Below, one piece after another: positions 15,110 to 24,763 of a stretch of DNA of 25,612 bases (positions are counted from its first letter, which is position 1; every line of letters starts with the position of its first letter). A program made the position numbers and the translations under genes. Source of the DNA: Trichomonas tenax (taxonomy: Eukaryota > Parabasalia > Trichomonadida > Trichomonadidae); NCBI GenBank assembly GCA_023091735.1, contig JALKBU010000762.1:1-25612 (forward strand), given 5' to 3'. Below the pieces are notes generated by a model. It searched no databases. It worked only from the letters and a program-made list of their open reading frames with translations, and was not told the DNA's origin.

Positions 15110-18100
15110 TCATATATCTTTGGTGGATTTTATCTTAACAGATTCATCTACTTCGAATACTTGTGGGATAGAACCCGTCTGTGAAACAATAACAGAATTC
15201 ATTCCACCAGAAACAGGAACCTTTTCGGAGTCAACAGAATCGAACTTTTGATCAACAGTCAATGAAGAATCTCCTTCTATGTAAATCTTTGTTGGTAACA
15301 TAGTTTTCTGTGAGTTTTCCTTCATGAGCATCTTGAACCTTCCTGTAACAACAAGATCAAAATCTTTGTGAGCGAATGTGACGTTTTCATATGCATCAAC
15401 AGCAGTGATTGAATCAGATGAAACAATAAATGAAATCATCTTCGTTGTAGTGATTGTTAATGAATTAAATTCAATCTGCTTTGAAGCAAGCGCTGGTGAA
15501 ACACCACAGCAGTTCATCTTATCAACAACGACTGATGATGTATTGATTATATCACTGGAGACAAGCTTGAGTGAGTTAAGCTTTGGTGCACATGAGAAGC
15601 ACAAATTCATGCCATTCAGTATAAGGTTTTGAACATCAGACACATCAAGAATTACATCCTGAATTGTTGCCAAGGCGAACATTTCGATCTGCTGGAATTT
15701 ACACCTGCTCTTGATCCTGAGAGGAGTGACTGGTGTTGTATCACAAATGTAGAACCAAACTGTAGGCATTGCAAATATCTCTGTTGCGCTTTCTGAATAC
15801 TTTACTTGCTTCGCTCCACGTGGACACTGCTCGGATGAGATCAAATCAGAGAAGAGGCAAATATCCTGGGATAGCATTGTGAGCGTGATTGTAGGGTCAA
15901 GCTCATAGATGAAATCTGGGAATATTTCATCAATAACAACTTCGGACATACCTCTGATGAAGCCATGAGTTTCTGATTTAGTGTTATCCCACTTACCATC
16001 GAAGAAGATTGTTCCTTGCTTCATGAGAATACTTGGAATGAGTTCAACAACAGACGTGCGTGTTGAAAGATTGAGATAGTTTGAGGAGATAATGAAAATA
16101 ATTGAGTTCACTTGGTTCATCTTGAATTCAACTAATTCGTTATCATGAACTAAGTAATAATCAGTGAATACTTCTATGTTCTCAATGTGATTTGGTATCT
16201 CAACTGCTAAGTTGTGAACATTAGAATTCTGGAATTCATTTAAGAAATTGCGATACTTCCAGTCAATATCAATTTTTTCAACTTCGAATCCTAAGTTGAG
16301 TTTCGAGCTGCCTCTTGCTTTGAGGTTATTAACTTTGAAGTTTTCTTGGACAATAAGAGAAATATTGTCTAATTCCAAGAAATCTGGTGTCATTCTAACG
16401 CGTGTGATTTCAACAGTCCTTAAACTAGCAGCAACAAGTTTAAGTGAACTTGCTGCAAGCGCATCACCATCGATGACGATCTTCTCAGGCATAATTAATA
16501 ACTCCATTTGATGGATTGAACTATCAACCATGAGAGGTCTTCCTGTGTATTGAAGTTTGGTGTATCCAGATGGGCAGTTGTCGCGTTTTCCAAATACACA
16601 AATTTTAGCTGCAGAATTCAAATACTCTTTCTCGAACTTGAATCCATCGTGAAGAACACCGAATATCTTGATTGGAACATCGGAAATGAGGAGCGCGTTG
16701 GTCTGATTAGCACTTGGGACTAAATCCCAAGCAGCATCAAATGTTACAGATGGATCGTTACCTGCGAAATCTAAATTAAGAGGTTTCCTACAAATATATG
16801 AATTTCCATGTGGTGAGAAAATTACTGTATGAAGGATTGTTATAGAAATAATGTCATAAATTGTATATTCGATCGGAATATCGTTAATATAAACAACATC
16901 ATTTCCGAAGAATATTGTTGACATATTGTCATCCAAAATAATAATTTCTGTTGATGGCTGTAGCTTTGTGTAAATGTTCTTATAGCACTCAAGCGAAAGC
17001 GTTGCGTGAGATATATTCATTGTATCTGAATAAATGTTAGATACACCAATCATAGAAAGGTTGTAAACAGGAATATTGGTTTCTGAAAACACATAAATTG
17101 ATGTGTTAATTAAGTTGAGTGTCTTAATAACTTTTTCAGCGTGAATGGCGATAAATTGCGGGAAACGCGATGTGATTGTCAACTTGTCGAGAGATGCGAC
17201 GTCTTCATCAATTGTTGGCATATCAGATGGTGTGGAGTCGGCAATAAATAAAGTCAATTGTTTTGTGTATGTATCAAGCATCTTCATTGTGATCTTCTTT
17301 GATGAATATTTATAAGGGATGTAAGAATCTGGACAAATCTTTTCATCGCTCTTATAGAGGCAAATGGAAGAGTCAGAGAAGAAGTTGATTATTGGCTTCT
17401 GGTCGAAAATGAAAATATCCGGAATTACGTTTCTTGGTGTGAAAACTTTTGCAGGATAAAGATGACGAGTTGTGATATGACCTTTGCTAGAAACTATTGG
17501 ATCGAGCTCAAACCAGTCTTCTGAGAATGAGATATAAGTTGACAAGCTGAGGAATTCCAAGTCTGGCATCTTAGAAAGGAAAGCACCAAAGCGATTGGAT
17601 GGTGCAATTGTAATTTTCGTAGCCTTTGTTGATGCGTGAATGTAAGAAATGGATGAGAACATTGAGAAGTTGGCAATAACAGAATACTTTGAGGTCATCT
17701 CGAAGACAAAGTGGTCTGGGCAAACAATCAAGTTAGAAATTGGAGGATATTCATCACTAGAAACCAGTTCGATCTTTCGTGTTGTTGATGGTGTTAAGTA
17801 TGGGACGATGTTGATATATGCAAAAGCAAGAATCTTCATGAGGTTGTGAATATCTAATGGCGTATTCATACTTTGTGTTTGAATTTCTGATGTATCAGAA
17901 ATCAATGTACCAATGATGATTGAGTCCATTTTTTCAACTGTTCTGAAGTTTGCAGTTAATGTGTCGATTTCAAGCTTTGGAATGATAACGTTTGGTCTAA
18001 ACAAAAGTGTGATTGATCTCTTTGTTGAAGAATACAATCTGACGTTGATTCCACTGAAGCAGTGCATATCAAGGATGACATTTGGAGAAACAACCTTAAT

Positions 18101-19996
18101 AACGCAGTCTCCATATGGATCTGGCAAAAAGATTCTACTCAGAACTTTATCAGAGTTTGGAATTACTTGGTGATCTTGTCCGCATTGTGATGGATCATCA
18201 GAAATGCAGTAACCAGAACTGTGAATGCGATTTGAGTGGATATATTCCTTTAAATCGAAGATCTCGAGAAGTTTTGTAATGGACGACTTCGAGTTTATGT
18301 AATTGAGTTTCGTTGGATGGAAGAAGTCACCGCGTTTGCCTTTAACACCGATATTGCTATCTTCCCAGCTCTCATCGAAGTAGAAGTTAACTGAGGATTC
18401 ATTCAAATAGATAATTCTCGGGAAATATTCGAGTTTGTATTCATACGGAAGGATGCTTTTAACTTTGATTTCCACGTTTTGTTGGAAAGGAAGAATGAAA
18501 GAAAGCTTGAACAGCTGCAGGTTTGGAATTCTATATACATTTGCTGCAACTTGGATTTGAAATAAATTCTGTCTGAAAACGAGTTCTTTGATCTGATGAC
18601 CTTCCTTGAATGTTACTAGAATGTTGTCAACCTGATCATCATCTAATTCATCAATAAGATTAAAGTTATCAGAAGGAATGATCAAGTTATGAGAGTGGAA
18701 TTTGCAATATGAGAAGAAATCTGTTGGTGTAATGCACTCTAATGTCGAAACATCAAAAACAGGTTGTTCTTCTTTGAAGTTTATATAAACTTTTGGACCA
18801 ACAGTAAGATTCTGGATTTTGAGCTCAGAGCCAATAAGTTCTAAGTCCATGTTTTCCAAAAACAGATGCGCTGGACCTCCTCTTGATAAGTCGATAGCAA
18901 CCTTTGTGATTAAATCTGCGCCAACAATTGAGATACTTCTTCCAGCAAAGTAAACAGCATCAATTGTTGCCATAGTTGTGAATGTGTCGTAGATTAAGAA
19001 GTTAGCAACTTTGAGCGTTGTTGGGATAGGATATGTGATTGGAGTTCCTGGATTGTATTTTACACATGCACAGTCCTTGTTTTCAGGTGGCTGCGATGTA
19101 TAGAAGCAGAAGTTTCCTCCATATTTGTGTGGACGCTTTGTGACTTTCTGAGATTCAATCTTGAAAAGAGGAACAGTTATATCCTCAATATTCTCGAAAT
19201 CAATTGTAATTGATCTTTCAGCTTTGATAGTGCCGAGTTTAGATGTAAAAACTGGTGCAGCTCCCCAAATAGGATTGAAAATAATAAATGCATCAGGAGA
19301 TGAAAATTCAATACTTGGCATTTCATACATGTATACTTGGTCTGGTGCTGACTTTGTCAAACGTAGATTTGTTTTAGCTTTGAAGAGAATTAATTTGAAT
19401 TTCTTTGTATTGATAAAAATCTCAGAAGCAAGTAAGCCGTCGTTAGTTACCTCCACCACATCATTTTCTTCAAGTAAAATTTCAAGTTTGAAATTAGGAT
19501 TTTCGAAAAGTTCATCATAGATCGGAAAAGCGACCATAGATGTGCGAAATGTATTTAGAATCGAGAAGTTTTTGATTGTAATGAGATTTCGTTTGGTTTT
19601 ATCACGAAATTCGATTTCTCCTTCATTTGAATAATCTTCGATAATAAAAGTGCTTTGTTTCGTACCGTAAAATATAATTTTTGCCGCGCTATCGAAGTGC
19701 ATCGCTTTCATGGCCAGATCATTCTCCCTATATACAAATGTGAATGAACTTCCAGAAAAGTGATAGCTTTTTTGGTTAACTTGTTTATTAGTGAATTCTA
19801 TGTTTTCATAGGATCTAATTGACGAGTGAACGAAGATCTCAATATGACCAGAAACACTAGGTTGAAATGTATATTGGTCAAATCGATCCAAAACAACGAT
19901 GTCTGTATAGCCCTTGCACTCGCCTTTGAACCTGGTGCTTTGCACAAGGCAGTATTTCTTGTCTTCGAAGAAAGCCAAGAAGAGAAAAAAAAGCAT
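15110..19996 (-). CDS. Very large secreted modular protein (1628 residues)
   Basis: The ATG at 19996 opens a short hydrophobic signal-peptide-like segment (MLFFLFLAFF), and the frame is intact for 1628 residues to TGA. The body is beta-rich with many I/V/F-x-I/V strands. It has about five repeated modules of 245-300 residues. Each has a strand with an aromatic W (W244, W544, W828, W1090, W1336). About 45-55 residues later comes a Cys pair in a C-x(6-12)-C-P-x-x-Y-like context (C297, C597/C605, C879/C888, C1133/C1141, C1380/C1391). The N-terminal SAAKI (104) echoes SAAKI at 1128, suggesting a further partial module at the start. There is no C-terminal membrane segment or GPI-like tail, so secretion or adhesion by other means is likely. 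I do not recognise the family; a repetitive beta-helix-like adhesin is inference. Three TGRCA motifs with 19-bp spacing lie ~105-150 bp upstream. Confidence 0.88.
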   Translation of the reverse strand: MLFFLFLAFFEDKKYCLVQSTRFKGECKGYTDIVVLDRFDQYTFQPSVSGHIEIFVHSSIRSYENIEFTNKQVNQKSYHFSGSSFTFVYRENDLAMKAMHFDSAAKIIFYGTKQSTFIIEDYSNEGEIEFRDKTKRNLITIKNFSILNTFRTSMVAFPIYDELFENPNFKLEILLEENDVVEVTNDGLLASEIFINTKKFKLILFKAKTNLRLTKSAPDQVYMYEMPSIEFSSPDAFIIFNPIWGAAPVFTSKLGTIKAERSITIDFENIEDITVPLFKIESQKVTKRPHKYGGNFCFYTSQPPENKDCACVKYNPGTPITYPIPTTLKVANFLIYDTFTTMATIDAVYFAGRSISIVGADLITKVAIDLSRGGPAHLFLENMDLELIGSELKIQNLTVGPKVYINFKEEQPVFDVSTLECITPTDFFSYCKFHSHNLIIPSDNFNLIDELDDDQVDNILVTFKEGHQIKELVFRQNLFQIQVAANVYRIPNLQLFKLSFILPFQQNVEIKVKSILPYEYKLEYFPRIIYLNESSVNFYFDESWEDSNIGVKGKRGDFFHPTKLNYINSKSSITKLLEIFDLKEYIHSNRIHSSGYCISDDPSQCGQDHQVIPNSDKVLSRIFLPDPYGDCVIKVVSPNVILDMHCFSGINVRLYSSTKRSITLLFRPNVIIPKLEIDTLTANFRTVEKMDSIIIGTLISDTSEIQTQSMNTPLDIHNLMKILAFAYINIVPYLTPSTTRKIELVSSDEYPPISNLIVCPDHFVFEMTSKYSVIANFSMFSSISYIHASTKATKITIAPSNRFGAFLSKMPDLEFLSLSTYISFSEDWFELDPIVSSKGHITTRHLYPAKVFTPRNVIPDIFIFDQKPIINFFSDSSICLYKSDEKICPDSYIPYKYSSKKITMKMLDTYTKQLTLFIADSTPSDMPTIDEDVASLDKLTITSRFPQFIAIHAEKVIKTLNLINTSIYVFSETNIPVYNLSMIGVSNIYSDTMNISHATLSLECYKNIYTKLQPSTEIIILDDNMSTIFFGNDVVYINDIPIEYTIYDIISITILHTVIFSPHGNSYICRKPLNLDFAGNDPSVTFDAAWDLVPSANQTNALLISDVPIKIFGVLHDGFKFEKEYLNSAAKICVFGKRDNCPSGYTKLQYTGRPLMVDSSIHQMELLIMPEKIVIDGDALAASSLKLVAASLRTVEITRVRMTPDFLELDNISLIVQENFKVNNLKARGSSKLNLGFEVEKIDIDWKYRNFLNEFQNSNVHNLAVEIPNHIENIEVFTDYYLVHDNELVEFKMNQVNSIIFIISSNYLNLSTRTSVVELIPSILMKQGTIFFDGKWDNTKSETHGFIRGMSEVVIDEIFPDFIYELDPTITLTMLSQDICLFSDLISSEQCPRGAKQVKYSESATEIFAMPTVWFYICDTTPVTPLRIKSRCKFQQIEMFALATIQDVILDVSDVQNLILNGMNLCFSCAPKLNSLKLVSSDIINTSSVVVDKMNCCGVSPALASKQIEFNSLTITTTKMISFIVSSDSITAVDAYENVTFAHKDFDLVVTGRFKMLMKENSQKTMLPTKIYIEGDSSLTVDQKFDSVDSEKVPVSGGMNSVIVSQTGSIPQVFEVDESVKIKSTKDI

Positions 19997-20390
19997 TTTG
20001 ATAAAATTATTTTTGTTGATTTCGCATTTTTCTTTATGCCTATTCTTTCAATATCCTTATTTTCATGTTTATTTGAATAAATTTTAATTGAATTATTTAC
20101 ATGACAAAAAAATATATACATGGCAAAAATATTTTTACGTGACAAAAAAAAGTCATGATAGTGTGGACAAGATAAAATTATAATACAGTAAAACTATATT
20201 AGTGTCATGTTTAAAAAACATGCGGATAATTTTCAAAGATTTTTTTGCACTTTTGTCCGCCACTCCCACAAATTTTGTATTAAAATAGTGAAGTAAAAAT
20301 AAATAATATGATAATATGTCTGCTAATGCTGTTTTTGAAGTAAAAAATGCTGGTAATTATATAACCTTTTAAATAGTCGTTAATTCAATT
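19997..20390. other. Intergenic region with promoter-like repeats
   Basis: The spacer upstream of both the large secreted-protein gene (minus) and kinase copy 2 (plus). It carries the three 19-bp tandem units at 20099-20155, AGTGTCA at 20201, and a CATGTTT-AAA-AAACATG inverted repeat at 20206-20222. No other gene is visible. Confidence 0.5.
20099..20155 (-). promoter_or_regulatory. Three 19-bp tandem units with TGRCA core
   Basis: Units begin at 20099, 20118 and 20137, each ACATGRCAAAAA-like followed by an A/T tract; the cores TGACA (20102), TGGCA (20121) and TGACA (20140) are exactly 19 bp apart. They lie ~105-150 bp upstream of the 1628-residue gene on the minus strand and match the spacing and core of the pair abutting the acidic-protein start (9152). 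Confidence 0.45.
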
Positions 20391-21219
20391 TTGAATGATG
20401 TTTCAAATTTGGAAGAAAAATTTTCATATTTCCAAATGTCGATAATAGACTGGGATCATAGAATTAGAGTAGAGGGAAAAGAAGGTGCTGTCTTCCCTCT
20501 CACCTCTACGAAGTACCCAGAGGGGTACTGTATGAAATTTTTAGACCAGGGTATGAAAAATCATTATATAGGATGAAGTATCTTTACGACTGCAAGCACA
20601 GATTTGTTTCTTGTCTTACCGAGTGTGTAAATACAATCGATATCGACAACCCAGAGTTCTTTAACAAAGGCATCGTTTTAAAGCGTTACGAAGGTGACCT
20701 TTATGATTACAATTGGTTCTTAGTGGATCCAGAAAACGCAAGTGTAAACTTCGCAAGAAAGATTGGTGCCGATGAAGTAGCCAAAAAGACCATTGGATGC
20801 GTTCAAGAGTTACACAGAAATAACATAGTATGGGAAATCTTAAGCTTGAGAACTTCCTTATCAACTCTGGCGACGGAGAGATTGTTGTCTCTGACTTCAG
20901 AAACGCTGTTTCTGAAAACAATCCTTTCTTGTTAGGAACTCCTTTCTATTTACCACCAGAGTGTCAGAATGAAGATGTTGTCTATGCCAAGAAAACTATG
21001 GATTGTTTTGCACTTGGAATGACATTGTGTTTGTTGATTTATAACGATTGTCCTTTCCCATACATTGTTATTCATAATCAACCATTCATCATCAACTATA
21101 CTTTGAAGACTGATATCTTCAAAGAGGCAAAGCTCGATGGGGTGTTTGACCCAATAATCAAGGGCCTCCTCGACTTGGATCCAGATAAGAGACTTTCTGT
21201 TGAAGATATTTCATTTTAA
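20391..21219 (+). pseudogene. Broken kinase copy 2, inverted paralogue of 3298-3943
   Basis: Three frames are needed to read the kinase. The first runs from ~20391 (TTG, no ATG) through IIDWDH and YCMKF, and is lost by one missing base near 20567-20573. The second covers LKRYEGDLYDYNWF to NNIVW and loses one base near 20831. The third runs from WGNLKLENFL through SDFRNAV, FLLGTPFYLPPE and DCFALGMTLC to GLLDLDPDKRLSVEDISF, ending TAA at 21217-21219. Glycine-loop and catalytic residues are eroded compared with copy 1: VEGKEGAVF for VGDGTEGSV, WGN for WGD, DFR for DFG. It retains the activation loop and middle C-lobe deleted in copy 1. It ends only 44 bp from the convergent membrane-protein gene. 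It belongs to a small kinase family with Trp at the usual HRD His; the family was not identified further. Confidence 0.85.
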
Positions 21220-21262
21220 TATATATTGAATTGTTTATTAAATTATTTTATTTACAGAAAGT

Positions 21263-22534
21263 TTAAAAAATATGAGCACCTGTAACAGATTTATCTGAAT
21301 CTGCGAATAGTTGAGATTCTTCAAGCATGTGGATATCACGTTCGCCGGCCTTAGCGCGTAAATCCTCTTTTGCACTGATATACTTAACTGAGTGGAAATA
21401 TATTTGCTGAGATCCATAATAGAAAAAGAAATCAAATATCAGGTTATATCCGAGCATGAAGAATATCTCATATAAAAATTTCATGAAGCAAGACTTAAGG
21501 CATGGCACAACACAAGAATTCTCAGCAGCGATTGCTGATCCGATCAGTCCTTTTGTTTCATATTGATTGAATGTGATCTTCGCATCTTGTGCAACATCAA
21601 ATCCTGCTGATGCGATAGAGTTTGCACGCTTGATCTCCTTCCTCATGTTTTCGTTGTACTTATAGAATGAGCTGCAATGATAAATGATTTTCTTCTTCTC
21701 AAGATTAATCATCTTTCCATTCTCTTGCCATGAACCATACATGATAGGCTGTATGTTTTTCCTGTACATTTGTGCGTTCTTTATATCATATATTGTCGTA
21801 GCAACAGTGCATGGTTGTGGAGGAATACTATAATTTTCTTCATTTATAGTTTTGAGTTCATACAGTCTTATAACCGGTGATCGAATATCTCTAATGAGCT
21901 TAACAGTGTCGCAGTGTCTAATTGATGCATCCATATCACAGCAGCAAAGCTTGTCCGGGAAATCACCAAATGGATCGTATTCTGGAGTACACGATGAACA
22001 GCATTTACAGCATGGGCAGAAGTGAGAGATTTTGTGGCAGTTCTCTCCAACAAGCGTTAAATTTACTGGATCATCAATATTCACTTTGTTAAAACATGTT
22101 GGAATCAAAGTACAAATTGATGCCCTTGAAAACAAGTATACAATGAATGTAACGGATATCATAGATATAGCTAATCCAAGTAAATATCCGTCTGTATTTG
22201 TTGTGCAATAAAAAGACTGAATCGTGAGAGCATAACATGCATTAAGCAAAATGTTAGTAAACATCGTGCATGTTGAGACTTTTGTACATGATATTAATGA
22301 TAAAATTATGAAAAGCAAGGTAGGTGACATCAGGATGGCGGCAAATATTACAAATGTCGTTGGCTTAGCACAATAAAAATGTTGACGATCATTTAAACAA
22401 TAATAAACCGAACCGTGATTATATTCCTTCACGCAGTGCCCATTACACTCAATATCACTGCAGCAGAAGTACCCTGGATCAAGAGAACTTTCATTGCATT
22501 GTGATAAAGCAGTGGCAAAGAAATAAATCAGCAT
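21263..22534 (-). CDS. Cysteine-rich multi-pass membrane protein
   Basis: A 423-residue protein with ATG at 22534. It begins with a short signal-like segment (MLIYFFATALSQC). A Cys-rich ectodomain follows at ~12-56 (GYFCCSDIEC; GHC), then three close membrane segments at ~59-82, 91-110 and 117-136. Residues 166-208 form a cysteine cluster (CPCCKCCSSC and LCCCD) that could bind zinc or be acylated. A longer hydrophilic region follows, with a last hydrophobic segment at ~351-374 (FLYEIFFMLGYNLIFDFFF) and an acidic C-terminal tail. Topology and function are unresolved; it is not a recognisable tetraspanin or transporter. Two TTGTCA motifs 19 bp apart (22543, 22562) and an inverted repeat AGATCTGA/TCAGATCT (22581-22603) lie just upstream. 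The frame is intact and composition even throughout, so it is probably functional. Confidence 0.85.
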   Translation of the reverse strand: MLIYFFATALSQCNESSLDPGYFCCSDIECNGHCVKEYNHGSVYYCLNDRQHFYCAKPTTFVIFAAILMSPTLLFIILSLISCTKVSTCTMFTNILLNACYALTIQSFYCTTNTDGYLLGLAISMISVTFIVYLFSRASICTLIPTCFNKVNIDDPVNLTLVGENCHKISHFCPCCKCCSSCTPEYDPFGDFPDKLCCCDMDASIRHCDTVKLIRDIRSPVIRLYELKTINEENYSIPPQPCTVATTIYDIKNAQMYRKNIQPIMYGSWQENGKMINLEKKKIIYHCSSFYKYNENMRKEIKRANSIASAGFDVAQDAKITFNQYETKGLIGSAIAAENSCVVPCLKSCFMKFLYEIFFMLGYNLIFDFFFYYGSQQIYFHSVKYISAKEDLRAKAGERDIHMLEESQLFADSDKSVTGAHIF

Positions 22535-22542
22535 TTAAAATT

Positions 22543-22603
22543 TTGTCAAAAAATCGAATAATTGTCAAAAATTTTTGAAGAGATCTGATTAACTTTCAGA
22601 TCT
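22543..22603 (-). promoter_or_regulatory. 19-bp-spaced TTGTCA pair and inverted repeat
   Basis: TTGTCA at 22543-22548 and 22562-22567 (plus strand) are exactly 19 bp apart, 9 bp upstream of the membrane-protein ATG. A perfect 8-bp inverted repeat AGATCTGA / TCAGATCT with a 7-base loop follows at 22581-22603. The core is in the reverse orientation to the TGRCA sets at 9152 and 20102. A promoter role is inference. Confidence 0.35.
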
Positions 22604-23658
22604 GCTTTCTTCTCAATTAAGAGTTCTCATATTGCTGTGTTGCTGAGGTACTGTCTTACGGCAAAGCGATCTGCGAATTAAATTATTTTACCTCATTGAA
22701 TTACAAAAACGATGAAATGTGATAATGCATGCAGGTGAAACACATATTTATCCTTGCGTGGTTGAGAAAATAATGTAGGTATTTGAAATAATTGTTTATT
22801 TGATTCTAATCACAAATCAAATCATATTTGGAAATGTGTTATGGATGTTTTTGTAAATAATTACATTAACTTAGTAGATGGATGAAATAAATTTACAAGT
22901 GTTCTAGGTCAAAATTAATATAATTTAAATTTAAAAAATATATTAATGAAAGAAAATATAATCATCAAAAATGTACATCAATATATATTCCTAACAATCT
23001 TCATAAGTTAGAAAGATTGATAACATAATTAAATGCAATTTTGTATAAATATAGTTCATTAAGTGAATCTGAATAGAAAGGAGAGGATTTTGCCAAAGAA
23101 TTGAGAATTTTTGCCGACCATCGTCAATTTGCTATCGTCCTTCGTCAATTTGCCAGAATGCGGATCCAATACCAGCATATGATAGTAATTATGTATGCAA
23201 AAAATTAGATCTCGTTGTGAATCAAAAATTTGTTGAAAATATAAAAACTCAATATTCAGCCTTGATTTCAAGAAGATAGGCATAAAATAGCATAATAAAG
23301 CCGTACTCACAATAATAGTTTCTGATTTTTAATCAGAAAGCTGACATTTTTCAAAAAATTGCCTTTTCATATGGTAACCACTTCTGTATGGATTCAAAAG
23401 GATAAAATTCTTCGCTGAGGTAAAGTGTGGCGTTGAGCCATCCACTATTTTTATCATTCCGTCGATATTTAATGACAATCTTTTATTTTTCTTATTTTCA
23501 ACAAAAAACAAACGTTATGCTAGCCAAATCGCGAATATATGTATGTGATTACATTAATCACAAAGACAATGCACCATAAACTTTCAGTTCGAAATTTTGC
23601 AAGATATGAAAGCGCGAACACCAAATAATGCATCAACAAATACTTTAAATCACTATGC

Positions 23659-23987
23659 AAGGCTTCTGAGCCTTATGGTGCCTCTCTTTGCCCTATCTAA
23701 ATTACAATAAATATTTCAATTCCTCAGTAAATCACATCTTTTTTATTATTTTAATGTTTATAACAATAAAGCATAGCATATCTATGAGTTAAAACTTCTA
23801 ATAATGACCTTTTTAAATCATAATTTTAATTTTCAAGTTTGGCTTAGAATTAGAAAAAAGTTATTTTTGGCGGTCCATTTACAAATTTCATGGTCCATCG
23901 CAGAAGCTTCCTCATCGAAGAAGGGCGCTGAAACGACCGCAAAGCTATGATTCGATGCACCTTAGGTGCCTCCTTTCACTGCCCCAC
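23659..23987. repeat. Two dispersed GC-rich repeat copies
   Basis: CCTTATGGTGCCTC at 23671 and CCTTAGGTGCCTC at 23960 are near-identical, and both continue into a pyrimidine run ending TGCCC. The first sits beside a hairpin AAGGCT/AGCCTT (23659-23674). Its TTATGGTGC (23673-23681) is also matched in reverse by GCACCATAA (23571-23579). The second forms GCACC-TTA-GGTGC. They may be remnants of a dispersed repeat. Confidence 0.4.
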
Positions 23988-24188
23988 CAAACAGAGCGCT
24001 CATGCTCACAAATTTAGGTGAATTACAATTAATCAAAGAAAATTTCATTACAGATTTAACCCGTCTTTAGATTGGATGACAATGTAGAAACGGTCGACAC
24101 ACATTACATGCGATATTCAACATCTTGCAAAAAAAAATCAAAATACACGAGTCTAAAGCGATATTGCCTGGAACGAGATGGCGACTTT

Positions 24189-24264
24189 CAGCAACCGGAG
24201 TTTGAGTACCAGCAGCCTGAAGAAGACATCCTGCAGCCAGAAGAAGACATCTTGCAGCTAGAAA
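24189..24264 (+). repeat. Short 21-bp tandem repeat
   Basis: CAGCC-GAAGAAGACATC-TG units lie at 24213-24233 and 24234-24254, with a partial third unit to 24264 and a diverged 21-bp unit at 24189-24209. On the plus strand they read as QPEEDIL heptads, inside a 92-codon frame that starts with TTG and is not supported as a gene. Confidence 0.55.
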
Positions 24265-24730
24265 ACATGTTTTCATTCATTAACTTCTATCCTATTCATT
24301 TGAATTTTTTAAAATTTTTATTTGTTTTTATATTAGCTTGGCATGCCTAGTGTTTATATTTATCATTAACTCATACATCATAGTTATTTTATGCAAAAAG
24401 TGACTGATAAATTGCCATGTAAAGCATTCAAAAGGCAGGTTATGTTTTAAGGCGAAAAATGAACTACGTTATCACAATTGTGATGAGTCAAGTGTGAAAT
24501 CCTCAGCGGTATTAGAAAACAATGGATCTAGAAGTGTGCAGCGCCCTTTTTTGAATAAATAATGGGAAATTTTCAAAAGAAAATGCTACAATTAGTAAGA
24601 GAAGTATATATAACACAAATTTAAAGACATTAAATTTTGAATACATTCACAATATGAAAAGAATGGAAAAATGGGGAAATATTATTTAAACCATATTTTT
24701 AATTGAGGTACTCCTCTCAATTTTTTCAAG

Positions 24731-24763
24731 CGGGCTCCCTCAATATTGTGAGGAACACGCCCG
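24731..24763. repeat. Nested GC-rich stem-loop
   Basis: Outer stem CGGGC (24731-24735) / GCCCG (24759-24763) and inner stem CCTCA (24738-24742) / TGAGG (24749-24753) lie in otherwise very AT-rich DNA. A simple GAGG-TACT-CCTC hairpin lies just before it at about 24706-24717. It could belong to a small structured RNA or a repeat; no known family was recognised. Confidence 0.35.

Noticed and set aside
24072..24350. Small acidic protein with QPEEDIL repeats
   Set aside because: The frame starts with TTG; the first nearby ATG is in another frame and stops at once; the reverse strand is also open through the repeat.
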